A DNA stretch of 18,262 nt from Lachnospiraceae bacterium UBA2864 (lineage in GTDB: Bacteria; Bacillota; Clostridia; Lachnospirales; Lachnospiraceae). Below are positions 1 through 6,387 of the stretch, piece by piece. The notes under the pieces are model-generated. The model had not been told where the DNA came from. It did not search any database and saw only the letters and a program-made list of their open reading frames with translations. The stretch is from the NCBI GenBank assembly GCA_002350525.1, contig DEFA01000025.1:100821-119082 (forward strand), in the 5' to 3' direction. A program made the position numbers and the translations under genes. Each line of letters begins with the position of its first letter. Within the stretch, counting starts at the first letter, position 1.

Positions 1-443
1 GCAATACGATCAACAACCGCTGCATAGCACTGGGGATAAACAAGAATTCTATCAATCCAGATATGATACTTCGTTTGTTCAAACTTGAAATATACTTCAT
101 CATTTTGTTTGAGATACTTAATGAATTCATTCTTTTCATCACCGTATCTCGAAGCCGGAAGACCTACTGAAAGTACCACTCTTGCTTCTGTCTTATTTCT
201 TAACTTTAATTCCTTTGCGATACCCGCAAGTGTCAGATAATAATAATCGGGTGTTTCTACCTTTGTAGCTTTTACCTCTAACCTATCAGTTCCAACCTTG
301 AAGTATCTGCCTTTGTATTCCAGAATGTTATCAAAGTAGGCAGGCTCAGTAGTTATCTCACTCACGCCACTGATATAAATATCATTCGGAGTCTTGCACA
401 TAGACCAGCCATGATCTATTGCAATAATCTCTAAATCCCTCAT
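1..443 (-). CDS. ParM/Alp-type actin-like segregation ATPase, C-terminus cut by window edge
   Basis: About 147 N-terminal residues are visible, starting MRDLEIIAIDHGWSMCKT. A beta strand followed by D10-x-G12 and K17 fits the phosphate-1 loop of the actin fold. Later, VGLP (about residues 93-96), then YGDEK and a strand pattern ending in ILVYPQ, match the actin-like protein N-terminal domain (ALP_N, PF17989) of plasmid ParM, Alp7A and related filament proteins. These polymerise with ATP and push DNA copies apart, usually with a DNA-binding adaptor and a centromere. The ATG overlaps the stop of the upstream cysteine-rich gene (ATGA), with a GGAG ribosome binding site, so the two are translationally coupled. 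The rest of the gene, and any ParR-like adaptor, lie beyond base 1. The family call is fairly firm. A role in partition of this particular element is inference. Confidence 0.75.
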   Translation of the reverse strand, partial: MRDLEIIAIDHGWSMCKTPNDIYISGVSEITTEPAYFDNILEYKGRYFKVGTDRLEVKATKVETPDYYYLTLAGIAKELKLRNKTEARVVLSVGLPASRYGDEKNEFIKYLKQNDEVYFKFEQTKYHIWIDRILVYPQCYAAVVDRI

Positions 444-853
444 TGTCCATCACTCCTCTCTAAACCTTTTTGATCTGTATTTTTTTCAGAATTCATCTGC
501 TTCTTATAACAATATCCGAAGCATGTTCCAGATTCATTTGCATAACAGCAAGGTTCATTATTGTTATGTGGACATCCGTTGATTTTTGACTTGTGGCGTA
601 AACGACGCTGCTTATCAAATCTGCAATAACATTCAGCCTTACAATCTTTGTCGTTAAATAAAAAGCATTCCTTACAGTTATGTTTCTTCCTAAAGCTGTC
701 GATTTTATCCTTTGCTATCCTTTCCTTGATTTCGAAGAGAAGTCTCTCAGTATCTTTTTTATTATTGATTTTCTTCTCTTTACCATAGGCGTAAAGGATC
801 ATGTCATTTAAACTATTAAAGTTCACTGAATAAACCTTTTTTCTACGACCCAT
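440..853 (-). CDS. Cysteine-rich small protein coupled to the ParM-like gene
   Basis: This encodes 137 aa from the ATG at 853, chosen because a strong GGAGGTG lies 6 bases upstream. An in-frame ATG at 880 lacks such a site. The N-terminal half is basic and likely helical, with many Lys and Arg. The C-terminal half holds ten cysteines in 56 residues, in two groups: C60-x2-C63, C71, C75, C77; then C94-P-H96, C102-C103, C111, C115. This pattern suggests metal binding (zinc or Fe-S), possibly with DNA or RNA contact through the basic part. No signal peptide or membrane segment is seen. Its start overlaps by one base the stop of the preceding small ORF (TGATG), and its stop overlaps the ATG of the actin-like gene. 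I do not recognise the family. An adaptor or regulator of the filament protein is one guess from context only. Confidence 0.65.
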   Translation of the reverse strand: MGRRKKVYSVNFNSLNDMILYAYGKEKKINNKKDTERLLFEIKERIAKDKIDSFRKKHNCKECFLFNDKDCKAECYCRFDKQRRLRHKSKINGCPHNNNEPCCYANESGTCFGYCYKKQMNSEKNTDQKGLERSDGQ

Positions 854-911
854 CAAGCCCACCTCCACCGGAGGCTCCATATAATCTGCCAGTTTCTACA
901 TATATACTCAT
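843..911 (-). CDS. Possible 22-aa peptide with strong ribosome binding site
   Basis: The ATG at 911 is preceded by GGAGGAG five bases upstream, one of the best ribosome binding sites in this part of the window. It opens a frame of 22 codons, starting MSIYVETGRLYGASGG and ending at TAG 845-843, just inside the start of the Cys-rich gene. The product is glycine-rich and resembles nothing I know. It may be a real micropeptide, a coupling device delivering ribosomes to the Cys-rich gene, or the start of a gene that has since frameshifted. Confidence 0.3.
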   Translation of the reverse strand: MSIYVETGRLYGASGGGGLDGS

Positions 912-1125
912 CTCTACTCCTCCTTTTTTTCTGGCCGGATTTAGTAGCTTCCACAGAACAGGTACTAATTATTCTGTAAAGTACTATGTAGGTGTACAAC
1001 GGTCTCTCAACCACCTCATCGCCCTGTACACTTGGGAACTGCAGTAAGCCGATCCAGATGAATTTATATTCACCCTTTCGCTCACGACGCTCTTTATAAA
1101 AAAGAACTATCTCCTCTACTGCCAT
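853..1125 (-). CDS. Small hypothetical ORF upstream of the Cys-rich gene, doubtful
   Basis: This 90-aa open frame begins MAVEEIVLFYKERRERKGEY and ends in a Trp/Arg-rich tail. Its stop overlaps the start of the next gene by one base (TGATG), which favours real translational coupling. Against it, there is no good ribosome binding site before the ATG, and the tail looks like a chance frame. A second frame with a much better site (GGAGGAG, ATG at 911) runs through that tail. The frame also continues upstream without a break, apart from one TAG at 1147-1149, into a 26-codon ORF. The pair may therefore be a broken gene. No family is recognised. Confidence 0.3.
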   Translation of the reverse strand: MAVEEIVLFYKERRERKGEYKFIWIGLLQFPSVQGDEVVERPLYTYIVLYRIISTCSVEATKSGQKKRRSRDEYICRNWQIIWSLRWRWA

Positions 1126-1146
1126 TTCGAGGATGAGGATATTCTT

Positions 1147-1227
1147 CTATATCCTCTGTGGTTCATTATCTCCAAGCAATGCTGTTATTCCCTTTATCAG
1201 TTGGCTGTCCTGTTCCTCACCCTTCAT
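1147..1227 (-). pseudogene. 26-codon ORF, possible N-terminal fragment of an interrupted gene
   Basis: The frame starts MKGEEQDSQLIKGITALLGD and ends at TAG (1149-1147). It lies exactly in frame with the ORF beginning at 1125, with no other stop between them, so one nonsense change could have split a gene of about 125 codons. The visible peptide is a charged amphipathic helix of a kind common in tiny proteins of clostridial mobile elements. The upstream sequence GATCGAAAG is a weak ribosome binding site. It could equally be an independent tiny gene or chance. Confidence 0.25.
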
Positions 1228-1461
1228 CTTTCGATCCGTCAGGCTACTAATGTGGTAACAGTGACTGCTTCCCCTCCAGGCAGCACCCCAAGGTTTTCAC
1301 TTGAACTGCAGCTGTGTTATTAAATTGTGTGATAATGGTACATCAGATTTACTGATTCGAGAAGTCTGTCACACTGCCAAATTTCAGCCTGTTTTGGGTG
1401 TTTTTCTATCTGTGACACTGATAGTTATATTTTAGGTTCCTCTTTGTGAACCTTTGTGTAT
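1228..1461 (-). other. Long untranslated leader of the ParM-like operon
   Basis: Transcription from the minus-strand promoter at 1462-1490 should start near 1455, leaving more than 200 nt before the first candidate start codon. I see no convincing gene here. On the minus strand, 1286-1261 can form a hairpin (GTGCTGC paired with GCAG-T-CAC, one bulged T, loop of 11 containing GGAGGGG). Just downstream of the expected start site lies operator copy 1 (1434-1453). The leader could hold RNA-level control or simply be non-coding. Confidence 0.35.
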
Positions 1462-1525
1462 ATTATAGGTTCCTTTTTGTGAACTGTCAAGCATATTCAG
1501 AAAAAAGTTTCTCTTTTGTGAACCT
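1434..1525. repeat. Three operator copies for the adjacent XRE repressor
   Basis: Three near-identical imperfect palindromes lie at 1434-1453 (AGGTTCCTCTTTGTGAACCT), 1467-1485 (AGGTTCCTTTTTGTGAACT) and 1506-1525 (AGTTTCTCTTTTGTGAACCT). The half-site is GGTTC/GAACC, with an 8-bp centre in copy 1 and a 7-bp centre in copy 2; start-to-start spacing is 33 and 39 bp. Copy 1 covers the region just downstream of the minus-strand start site, copy 2 is the spacer of that promoter, and copy 3 overlaps the likely -35 region of the repressor's own promoter. The layout resembles phage-type operator clusters. Binding by the neighbouring repressor is inferred from position. Confidence 0.75.
1462..1490 (-). 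promoter_or_regulatory. Consensus sigma-A promoter of the ParM-like operon with operator as spacer
   Basis: Read on the minus strand, TTGACA (1490-1485) and TATAAT (1467-1462) are both perfect consensus hexamers with an optimal 17-bp spacer (1484-1468). The spacer, GTTCACAAAAAGGAACC, is an inverted repeat matching the other two operator copies nearby. A repressor bound there would cover the promoter completely. The promoter points at the small ORFs, the Cys-rich gene and the actin-like gene. Confidence 0.85.
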
Positions 1526-1536
1526 TGTGATAGAAT
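1508..1536 (+). promoter_or_regulatory. Likely promoter of the XRE repressor gene (extended -10)
   Basis: TGATAGAAT at 1528-1536 is an extended -10 element (TG-n-TAGAAT), with only a weak -35 near 1508-1513. Operator copy 3 (1506-1525) overlaps the -35 side, which would give autoregulation. The start site would be near 1543, about 85 bases before the ATG. TTGTGA (1516-1521) with TATGGA (1540-1545) is an alternative. Confidence 0.4.
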
Positions 1537-1628
1537 TGATATGGACTTAAGCGATATGACCAACAGATTAAGTTATATATAGAAACAGTGAGAAAAATAA
1601 ACGAGAATCCAAGAAAAGAGGGATTATT

Positions 1629-2078
1629 ATGGACGAAATAAAGGAAAAACAGATAAGTAATGTTGCAAGACTCATGAAATACTATAGACAGGCTAAAAAT
1701 ATGTCCCAGGGGGATCTGGGGAAGGCTTCCGGCATTAATCTATCAACGATAAAAAAATATGAGACAGGTGTTAGAAACCCGAAGTATGAACAGCTGGAAA
1801 AAATAGCAGATGCACTCGGAATAAGTGTAGATAACTTTTACGAGTCAGAGATTACTACTGTAGGAGAACTAATAACAATAATAAAAACTCTTGATGAACA
1901 GCTTAATATGAAAATTACTGCTGAAAAAGATGAAAATGGTGAATATATCCCTGATACTGTCAAAATCGCTTTTAAGGGAAAAGGGATAAATAATGCCCTA
2001 ATAGAATACCTGAAATTAGATAAAGAATCTGATGATGAACTATTAAACCTGCTCACATCAGATAAGAAAATCAAGTAA
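1629..2078 (+). CDS. XRE/Cro-family transcriptional repressor
   Basis: This is a 149-aa protein with an N-terminal helix-turn-helix domain (about residues 12-68). The recognition region reads MSQGDLGKASGINLSTIKKYE, followed by the typical PKYEQLEKIADALGISVDNF. This is the HTH_3 fold of Cro/C1-type and SinR-like repressors. The C-terminal half (about 75-149) is charged and not recognised; it probably serves dimerisation or signal sensing. There is no catalytic protease motif of the LexA/CI type. AGAGGG lies 8 bases before the ATG. The gene is divergent from the ParM-like operon, and three palindromic operators sit between the two, so control of that operon and of its own gene is the natural reading. 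A strong terminator follows at 2118-2146. Confidence 0.85.
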   Translation: MDEIKEKQISNVARLMKYYRQAKNMSQGDLGKASGINLSTIKKYETGVRNPKYEQLEKIADALGISVDNFYESEITTVGELITIIKTLDEQLNMKITAEKDENGEYIPDTVKIAFKGKGINNALIEYLKLDKESDDELLNLLTSDKKIK

Positions 2079-2117
2079 AATAGCCAATTTTATACAAACC
2101 AATAAATAATCTTGCAG

Positions 2118-2147
2118 AAAATCCACCTCCTCGAAAGGTGGATTTTT
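2118..2147 (+). terminator. Rho-independent terminator of the XRE gene
   Basis: An 11-bp perfect stem, AAAATCCACCT (2118-2128) with AGGTGGATTTT (2136-2146), has a 7-base loop and runs into a T stretch. It lies 40 bases past the repressor stop codon. Confidence 0.9.
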
Positions 2148-2376
2148 CCTTTATTTATGCGGGTTCCGAGACTTTTAATAATTCAAAATTGTCACACTTT
2201 GTATCAGTTAACATAATATCTCCACATCAAAAGGGTGTAGTTTTTGCAGAAAATTCTGCATTGATTGTATCAGTAATTGTATCAGTAGACATAATCTTAA
2301 CGTTTATGTAAACTATTTTCGAAGTCAAAAAAATAAGGCTAAAAGCCCGCAAACCCGCATAAACACTGAAGAAAGT
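2148..2376. other. Gene-free repeat region, candidate element boundary
   Basis: There is no credible gene here. The region contains a 12-bp inverted repeat, TTTATGCGGGTT (2154-2165) and AACCCGCATAAA (2352-2363). It also has a direct repeat of 19 bp at 2199-2217 and 2277-2295 (TTGTATCAGT-n2-ACATAAT, 17 of 19 identical), with a third partial copy at 2265-2276 in tandem. A near-palindrome TGCAGAA-AA-TTCTGCA lies at 2245-2260. Such mixtures of direct arm-type repeats and inverted repeats are typical of recombinase attachment sites or of centromere/iteron sites. The function is inference. Confidence 0.45.
2199..2295 (+). repeat. TTGTATCAGT direct repeats
   Basis: The copies are at 2199-2217, 2265-2276 (12 bp, partial) and 2277-2295. 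The second and third are tandem with a 12-bp period. The long copies share TTGTATCAGT and ACATAAT, differing only at two central bases. They may be binding sites for an integrase arm domain or a partition or replication protein. No such protein gene is visible in the window besides the cut actin-like gene. Confidence 0.55.
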
Positions 2377-2408
2377 AAAAGAGCGTGTCGGGGTAGACAC
2401 GCTCTTTT
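2377..2408. terminator. Strong bidirectional terminator between ftsH and the left element
   Basis: A perfect 13-bp stem, AAAAGAGCGTGTC (2377-2389) with GACACGCTCTTTT (2396-2408), has a 6-base loop and T runs on both sides. For ftsH it lies 187 bases past the stop codon and is the first strong terminator met. It also blocks transcription coming from the element side. Confidence 0.85.
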
Positions 2409-2594
2409 GGAGAAGGTATTTTGTTACTTATGGGGTGTAGCAAAAAACTATATAATGTATTGGGGGTTACAAGTATATTATACATACCCCCGGAAAAAGA
2501 TGTTCACAAAAATATTTTTTTTTGCTATTTCTTTTTGTAAATTTTTGCTAATGGTTTTTGGGGCTTCTGTCATTTTATACAATTTTCCCCCGAT
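2409..2594. other. AT-rich ftsH 3' flank with an inverted repeat
   Basis: This 186-bp gene-free stretch contains GGGGGT (2462-2467) facing ACCCCC (2486-2491), with an inner palindrome GTATA-T-TATAC (2473-2483), and a long T-rich tract around 2512-2550. A 63-codon plus-strand frame crosses it, but it starts inside the terminator stem and has no ribosome binding site, so I do not call it. The stretch is probably the untranslated tail of the ftsH transcript. Confidence 0.4.
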
Positions 2595-4421
2595 TTAAGC
2601 CGCTCCATTGTCAAAAAGTGCATCAAATTCAGCACCTGAGATTCTTTCACGCTCCAAAAGTACTTCCGCAGACTTGTGAAGAATGTCTATCTTAGACTCT
2701 ATGATAGCCTTTGCTTCTTTATAACAATTATCTATGATGCTCTTAACTTCCTCATCTATCGAAGCAGCTACCTGAGCGCCGTACGGCTTCTCATGTCCCA
2801 ATTCTCTTCCGAGGAATACCTCATCACTGTCACCGGCCTCATAATTGATAAGTCCGAGCTTCTCTGAGAATCCGAACTTCATGACCATATCTCTGGCTGT
2901 TTTTGAAGCCATTTTGATATCCTGTGATGCACCTGTTGAAATGTCATCAAATATAAGTTCTTCGGCAATACGTCCGCCGAGGTCAACCATGATTTCCTGA
3001 AGCATCTTCTTTCTCGTTCCGAACTGATTATCATTTTCCGGAAGCGGCATGGTATATCCCGCAGCACCTACTCCTGTAGGTATGATAGACACTGTATAAA
3101 CAGGATCCATCTCACTTAACTCATGGAAGAGTATTGCATGTCCCGACTCATGGTACGCAGTGATGCGTCTTTCTTTCTCAGATACAATCTTCGATTTCTT
3201 CTCTGTACCGACACCAACCTTAATGAATGCCTTATCAACCTCTACCTTACTGATAAACTTCTTATTCTCTTTAGCGGCAAGGATAGCAGCTTCATTCATG
3301 AGATTCTCAAGATCAGCTCCCGAGAAACCTGCTGTTGTTCTTGCAACTTCATGAAGATCAACATCGTCACTGACAGGCTTCTTTCTTGTATGAACCTTAA
3401 GTATCTCCTCACGTCCCTTAACATCAGGACGTCCTACGGCAACTTTGCGGTCAAATCTTCCCGGACGCATAATAGCCGGATCAAGTATATCCACACGGTT
3501 TGTCGCAGCCATTACGATGATTCCTTCATTCTCCGTGAAGCCATCCATTTCAACCAGAAGCTGATTGAGTGTCTGCTCTCTCTCATCGTGACCGCCGCCG
3601 AGACCTGTACCACGGCGTCTTGCCACCGCATCGATCTCATCTATAAATACTATACAAGGTGCATTCTTCTTAGCTTCCGCAAAAAGGTCTCTTACTCTTG
3701 ATGCACCGACACCGACAAACATTTCTACGAAGTCCGAACCGGATATGGAGAAGAACGGAACTCCTGCTTCACCTGATACGGCCTTACCGAGAAGTGTCTT
3801 ACCTGTTCCCGGAGGACCTACTAAGATGATTCCCTTAGGAATTCTTGCACCGATCTGTGTATATTTACCCGGATCCTTAAGGAAGTCAACTACCTCTGAA
3901 AGTTCTTCTTTTTCTTCCTCAAGGCCCGCAACATCCTTAAATGTTATGCCTGTTTCTTCATCCTTTTTCGCACGACTCTTACCAAAATTAAGAATCTGTG
4001 AATTTCCGCCGCCACCCGATACTCCGCCAAGGAACATTGGAAGAATCATGATAAACAAAAATGTAGCAAAAAGATATGGCAGCAGTTTTTCTACCCACCC
4101 GGGTCTTGCTACGTCATACAGAGCATACTCAATATCACTCTTCTCAAGAATCTTCTGCGTTTCCTTAACATCCGCCGTATAATACCTGATATCGGATTTG
4201 TCGGTAAAAAGTACATATACAGTACCTGTCGGAACTTCGTTGTTCTGGTATATTTCAACCGCTGCAACGCTTCCCTTACTGATACTTCTCTCCAGATCTT
4301 CATTTTTGTAATTCGGGGTTATGGTTCCCTGTCTGCTTGACAGGAAATAGTATATAGCTATACCTGCAAGTATCAGCAGAAGAAACAGCCCCGGTCCTCT
4401 ACTAGCTGTCTTTTTTTCCAA
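2595..4421 (-). CDS. ftsH: ATP-dependent zinc metalloprotease FtsH
   Basis: This is a membrane-anchored AAA+ protease that extracts and degrades membrane and short-lived cytosolic proteins as a hexamer. The 608 aa show the usual layout: TM1 about 10-27, an extracytoplasmic region, TM2 about 113-132, then the AAA+ domain with Walker A GPPGTGKT (202-209), Walker B CIVFIDE (256-262) and the second region of homology with N308, R319 and R322. The peptidase follows, with zinc motif HESGH (424-428) and a likely third ligand D501. The second motif residue pair reads ES rather than the commoner EA, which should leave the ligands intact. The start is a TTG at 4421 preceded by AGAGG. It lies 26 bp after hpt, as in the tilS-hpt-ftsH order of many Firmicutes. 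Its transcript probably ends at the hairpin near 2377. Confidence 0.97.
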   Translation of the reverse strand: MEKKTASRGPGLFLLLILAGIAIYYFLSSRQGTITPNYKNEDLERSISKGSVAAVEIYQNNEVPTGTVYVLFTDKSDIRYYTADVKETQKILEKSDIEYALYDVARPGWVEKLLPYLFATFLFIMILPMFLGGVSGGGGNSQILNFGKSRAKKDEETGITFKDVAGLEEEKEELSEVVDFLKDPGKYTQIGARIPKGIILVGPPGTGKTLLGKAVSGEAGVPFFSISGSDFVEMFVGVGASRVRDLFAEAKKNAPCIVFIDEIDAVARRRGTGLGGGHDEREQTLNQLLVEMDGFTENEGIIVMAATNRVDILDPAIMRPGRFDRKVAVGRPDVKGREEILKVHTRKKPVSDDVDLHEVARTTAGFSGADLENLMNEAAILAAKENKKFISKVEVDKAFIKVGVGTEKKSKIVSEKERRITAYHESGHAILFHELSEMDPVYTVSIIPTGVGAAGYTMPLPENDNQFGTRKKMLQEIMVDLGGRIAEELIFDDISTGASQDIKMASKTARDMVMKFGFSEKLGLINYEAGDSDEVFLGRELGHEKPYGAQVAASIDEEVKSIIDNCYKEAKAIIESKIDILHKSAEVLLERERISGAEFDALFDNGAA

Positions 4422-4447
4422 TTTTAATTTTTCCTCTCAACAAAAAC

Positions 4448-4966
4448 TTACTCTATTACTCCTATGTAAGGAAGATTTCTGTACTTCTGAGCATAATCCA
4501 GTCCGTATCCTACGATAAACTTATCCGGAATAACAAATCCCGTCATATCCAGTTCAACCGGAACAACTCTTCTGTCAGGCTTATCAAGAAGTGTGATTAT
4601 CTTCAGTGATGCAGGCTTACGTCCCGCAAGAACACCCATGACATAACTGAGAGTTCTTCCCGAATCAAGAATATCCTCAACTACTATACATTCCTTACCT
4701 TCGATGGAATCATCAAGGTCCTTCGAGAATTTTACGATACCCGATGACTCCGTTCCGTCACCATAACTCGATGTACCGATAAAGTCCATCGTCACAGGAA
4801 GGTCTATTCTCTTGGCAAGCTCACATAAGAAAAATACGCTGCCTTTAAGTATTCCGATCAGGTGTACCGTCTTACCTGCATAATCCTTTGTAATCTGATC
4901 AGCCATTTCCTGGATTCGATTTTCTACTTCTTCCTTGCTTATAAGAACTTCTATTTTATCACTCAT
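4448..4966 (-). CDS. hpt: Hypoxanthine phosphoribosyltransferase
   Basis: This purine salvage enzyme joins hypoxanthine (or guanine) to PRPP to give IMP (or GMP) in the cytoplasm. The 172 aa are of full family length. The PRPP-binding loop reads ECIVVEDILDSGRT (92-105), the KGS loop is at 41-43, and the C-terminal signature GYGLDYAQKYRNLPYIG (154-170) is typical of bacterial Hpt. The ATG at 4966 has AGGAGG eight bases upstream and overlaps the tilS stop by 8 bases, so the two are coupled. In Bacillus, Hpt and TilS proteins are reported to influence ftsH expression. Whether that holds here cannot be seen. Confidence 0.96.
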   Translation of the reverse strand: MSDKIEVLISKEEVENRIQEMADQITKDYAGKTVHLIGILKGSVFFLCELAKRIDLPVTMDFIGTSSYGDGTESSGIVKFSKDLDDSIEGKECIVVEDILDSGRTLSYVMGVLAGRKPASLKIITLLDKPDRRVVPVELDMTGFVIPDKFIVGYGLDYAQKYRNLPYIGVIE

Positions 4967-6356
4967 CCGGATTTCCTCCTTCTAAAATGTATTCGAGTCT
5001 TATTGCCTTAGTACTTGACTTATCCAACTTATATGCCTCACTGAGTCTGAGTCCCGGAACCCAGATTACATCTCTGTCATCCACAACAACAGGCCAGCTT
5101 TCTCTCATCACTCTGTCCACCTTAAGATCGGTGAATAGCTTACTGAGTTTCTTTCTTCCGCCCTTATCATTAATAACGATGGAATCCCCTGTTTCAGGCT
5201 TTCTGACACGTAAGACGCCTTTTATTTTATCATAATCGACTATTTCCGTATACTTATTTTTGGTGAAATGCGTTTCTCCGCGGAGTTCGAAGACTTCCTT
5301 CTTAAAAGTGCCCTCGATACCCTGATTATCTTCGCAGCCTCTTACCTCTAGGATAAGTGTATCGCCAGTTCTTCTGGCAGATATGTCGTATGGAAGATGA
5401 ACGCTTCTTCCACTGCTTCCACGGGTTATATCAAGCACCATATCTATATGCTTTCTGGTTATATCCTTACGCTTACCTGCAAGTTTTTCCATTGCTGCAA
5501 GAACCGCCTCACTTTGTTCCGCATCCGATAGCAGTTCGAATGGGATTATCGGGAAGGATACCGCCGTTACGATATCATCCTGAATACTTTGTGTTGAGAA
5601 AGACGCCAGATATTCCGCAGCCTTCTTCTCTATTCCGGCATAAACATCCTCAGTGTCTCTTGCCGCACTGTATATATGATCCACCGCTCCCTGATTGATA
5701 TCCTTAAGAGCCGGTATGATCACATGTCTTATCCTGTTTCTTGTATAATCATCCTCGAGATTCGTTGAATCGGTACAATAACTCTCTCCGAGTTCCTCAA
5801 GGTAGCTTTCTATCTCATCTCTTCCCGCAAAAAGAAGAGGTCTTATAATATTTTCTCTTACAGGTCTGATACCTGCAAGTCCCTTAAGTGATGTGCCTCT
5901 GGCCATATTGAAGATAACCGTCTCTACCATATCATCTTTATTATGGGCAACCGCTATCCTAACTCTTCTTCCAGTGTTTTTCACATAATCCTGCGCTATC
6001 CTTGCAAAAGCATCATATCTTTCCTTACGGCCCGCTTCTTCACAGGACATGCCTGTTTTCTTCGCAATACCCGGAATATCGATGTGAAATGCACTGATTT
6101 CGATTCCAAGCTTCTCGCACAGCTTCTTTACAAATTCCTCATCTCTGTCAGCTTCGGCACCTCTTATCATATGATTTACATGAACCGCATGTATATCATA
6201 TCCTATGACATCTTTAAGACTGTTCAGAACATGAAGCAGACATACCGAATCGGCGCCTCCGGATATACCCGCAACAACGATGTCTCCTTCTTTCAGCATT
6301 CCTTCATCTCTTATAAAGCTTTCGATATCTTTGATATTCACTGTTCCAATCCCCAC
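4959..6356 (-). CDS. tilS: tRNA(Ile)-lysidine synthase TilS
   Basis: TilS converts C34 of the CAU-anticodon tRNA-Ile to lysidine using ATP and lysine, so that it reads AUA. This is essential, and this genome uses many ATA codons. The 465 aa contain the PP-loop SGGADS (32-37), HNKDD (138-142) followed by ETVIFNMARGT, and DSTN (196-199) with RNRIRH (206-211), all diagnostic of TilS. The C-terminal third matches the substrate-binding and C-terminal domains. The start is uncertain: a GTG at 6356 is annotated, but a GTG at 6341 (residue 6) is as likely, and neither has a clear AGGAGG. It follows a hairpin at 6388-6418 and overlaps hpt downstream. Confidence 0.95.
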   Translation of the reverse strand: MGIGTVNIKDIESFIRDEGMLKEGDIVVAGISGGADSVCLLHVLNSLKDVIGYDIHAVHVNHMIRGAEADRDEEFVKKLCEKLGIEISAFHIDIPGIAKKTGMSCEEAGRKERYDAFARIAQDYVKNTGRRVRIAVAHNKDDMVETVIFNMARGTSLKGLAGIRPVRENIIRPLLFAGRDEIESYLEELGESYCTDSTNLEDDYTRNRIRHVIIPALKDINQGAVDHIYSAARDTEDVYAGIEKKAAEYLASFSTQSIQDDIVTAVSFPIIPFELLSDAEQSEAVLAAMEKLAGKRKDITRKHIDMVLDITRGSSGRSVHLPYDISARRTGDTLILEVRGCEDNQGIEGTFKKEVFELRGETHFTKNKYTEIVDYDKIKGVLRVRKPETGDSIVINDKGGRKKLSKLFTDLKVDRVMRESWPVVVDDRDVIWVPGLRLSEAYKLDKSSTKAIRLEYILEGGNPDE

Positions 6357-6387
6357 TGTTTAATCTCACAATATCCCTAATAACCCA

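Larger units (their letters stand above)
1..2362. mobile_element. Probable end of an integrated plasmid-like/conjugative element
   Basis: This segment carries genes typical of plasmids and integrative elements: a ParM/Alp-like segregation ATPase, a small cysteine-rich protein, uncharacterised short ORFs, and an XRE repressor with its own operators. It appears more AT-rich than the housekeeping genes to its right, and it sits beside the conserved ftsH end of the tilS-hpt-ftsH block. The right limit is placed in the gene-free stretch with direct and inverted repeats; 2362 is the outer edge of a 12-bp inverted repeat. No integrase, relaxase or direct att duplication is visible, because the left end lies outside the window. 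A chromosomal island that has lost mobility is an alternative. The element status is inferred from gene content. Confidence 0.5.

Noticed and set aside
1556..1582. Eight-codon frame MTNRLSYI in the XRE leader
   Set aside because: There is no ribosome binding site upstream, and it ends about 45 bases before the repressor start, so there is no coupling.
1838..2074. 78-codon minus-strand frame inside the XRE gene
   Set aside because: It is antisense to a gene with a clear HTH domain; the Ser/Phe-rich product is typical of a shadow frame.
2407..2598. 63-codon plus-strand frame with hydrophobic product
   Set aside because: It begins inside the terminator stem, has no ribosome binding site, and its hydrophobic composition comes from a T-rich tract. 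It also overlaps the ftsH stop.
3123..3701. Long plus-strand frame of 192 codons inside ftsH
   Set aside because: It lies opposite the AAA+ and peptidase coding region, resembles no family, and is Cys/Leu/Ser-rich as antisense frames of such genes are.
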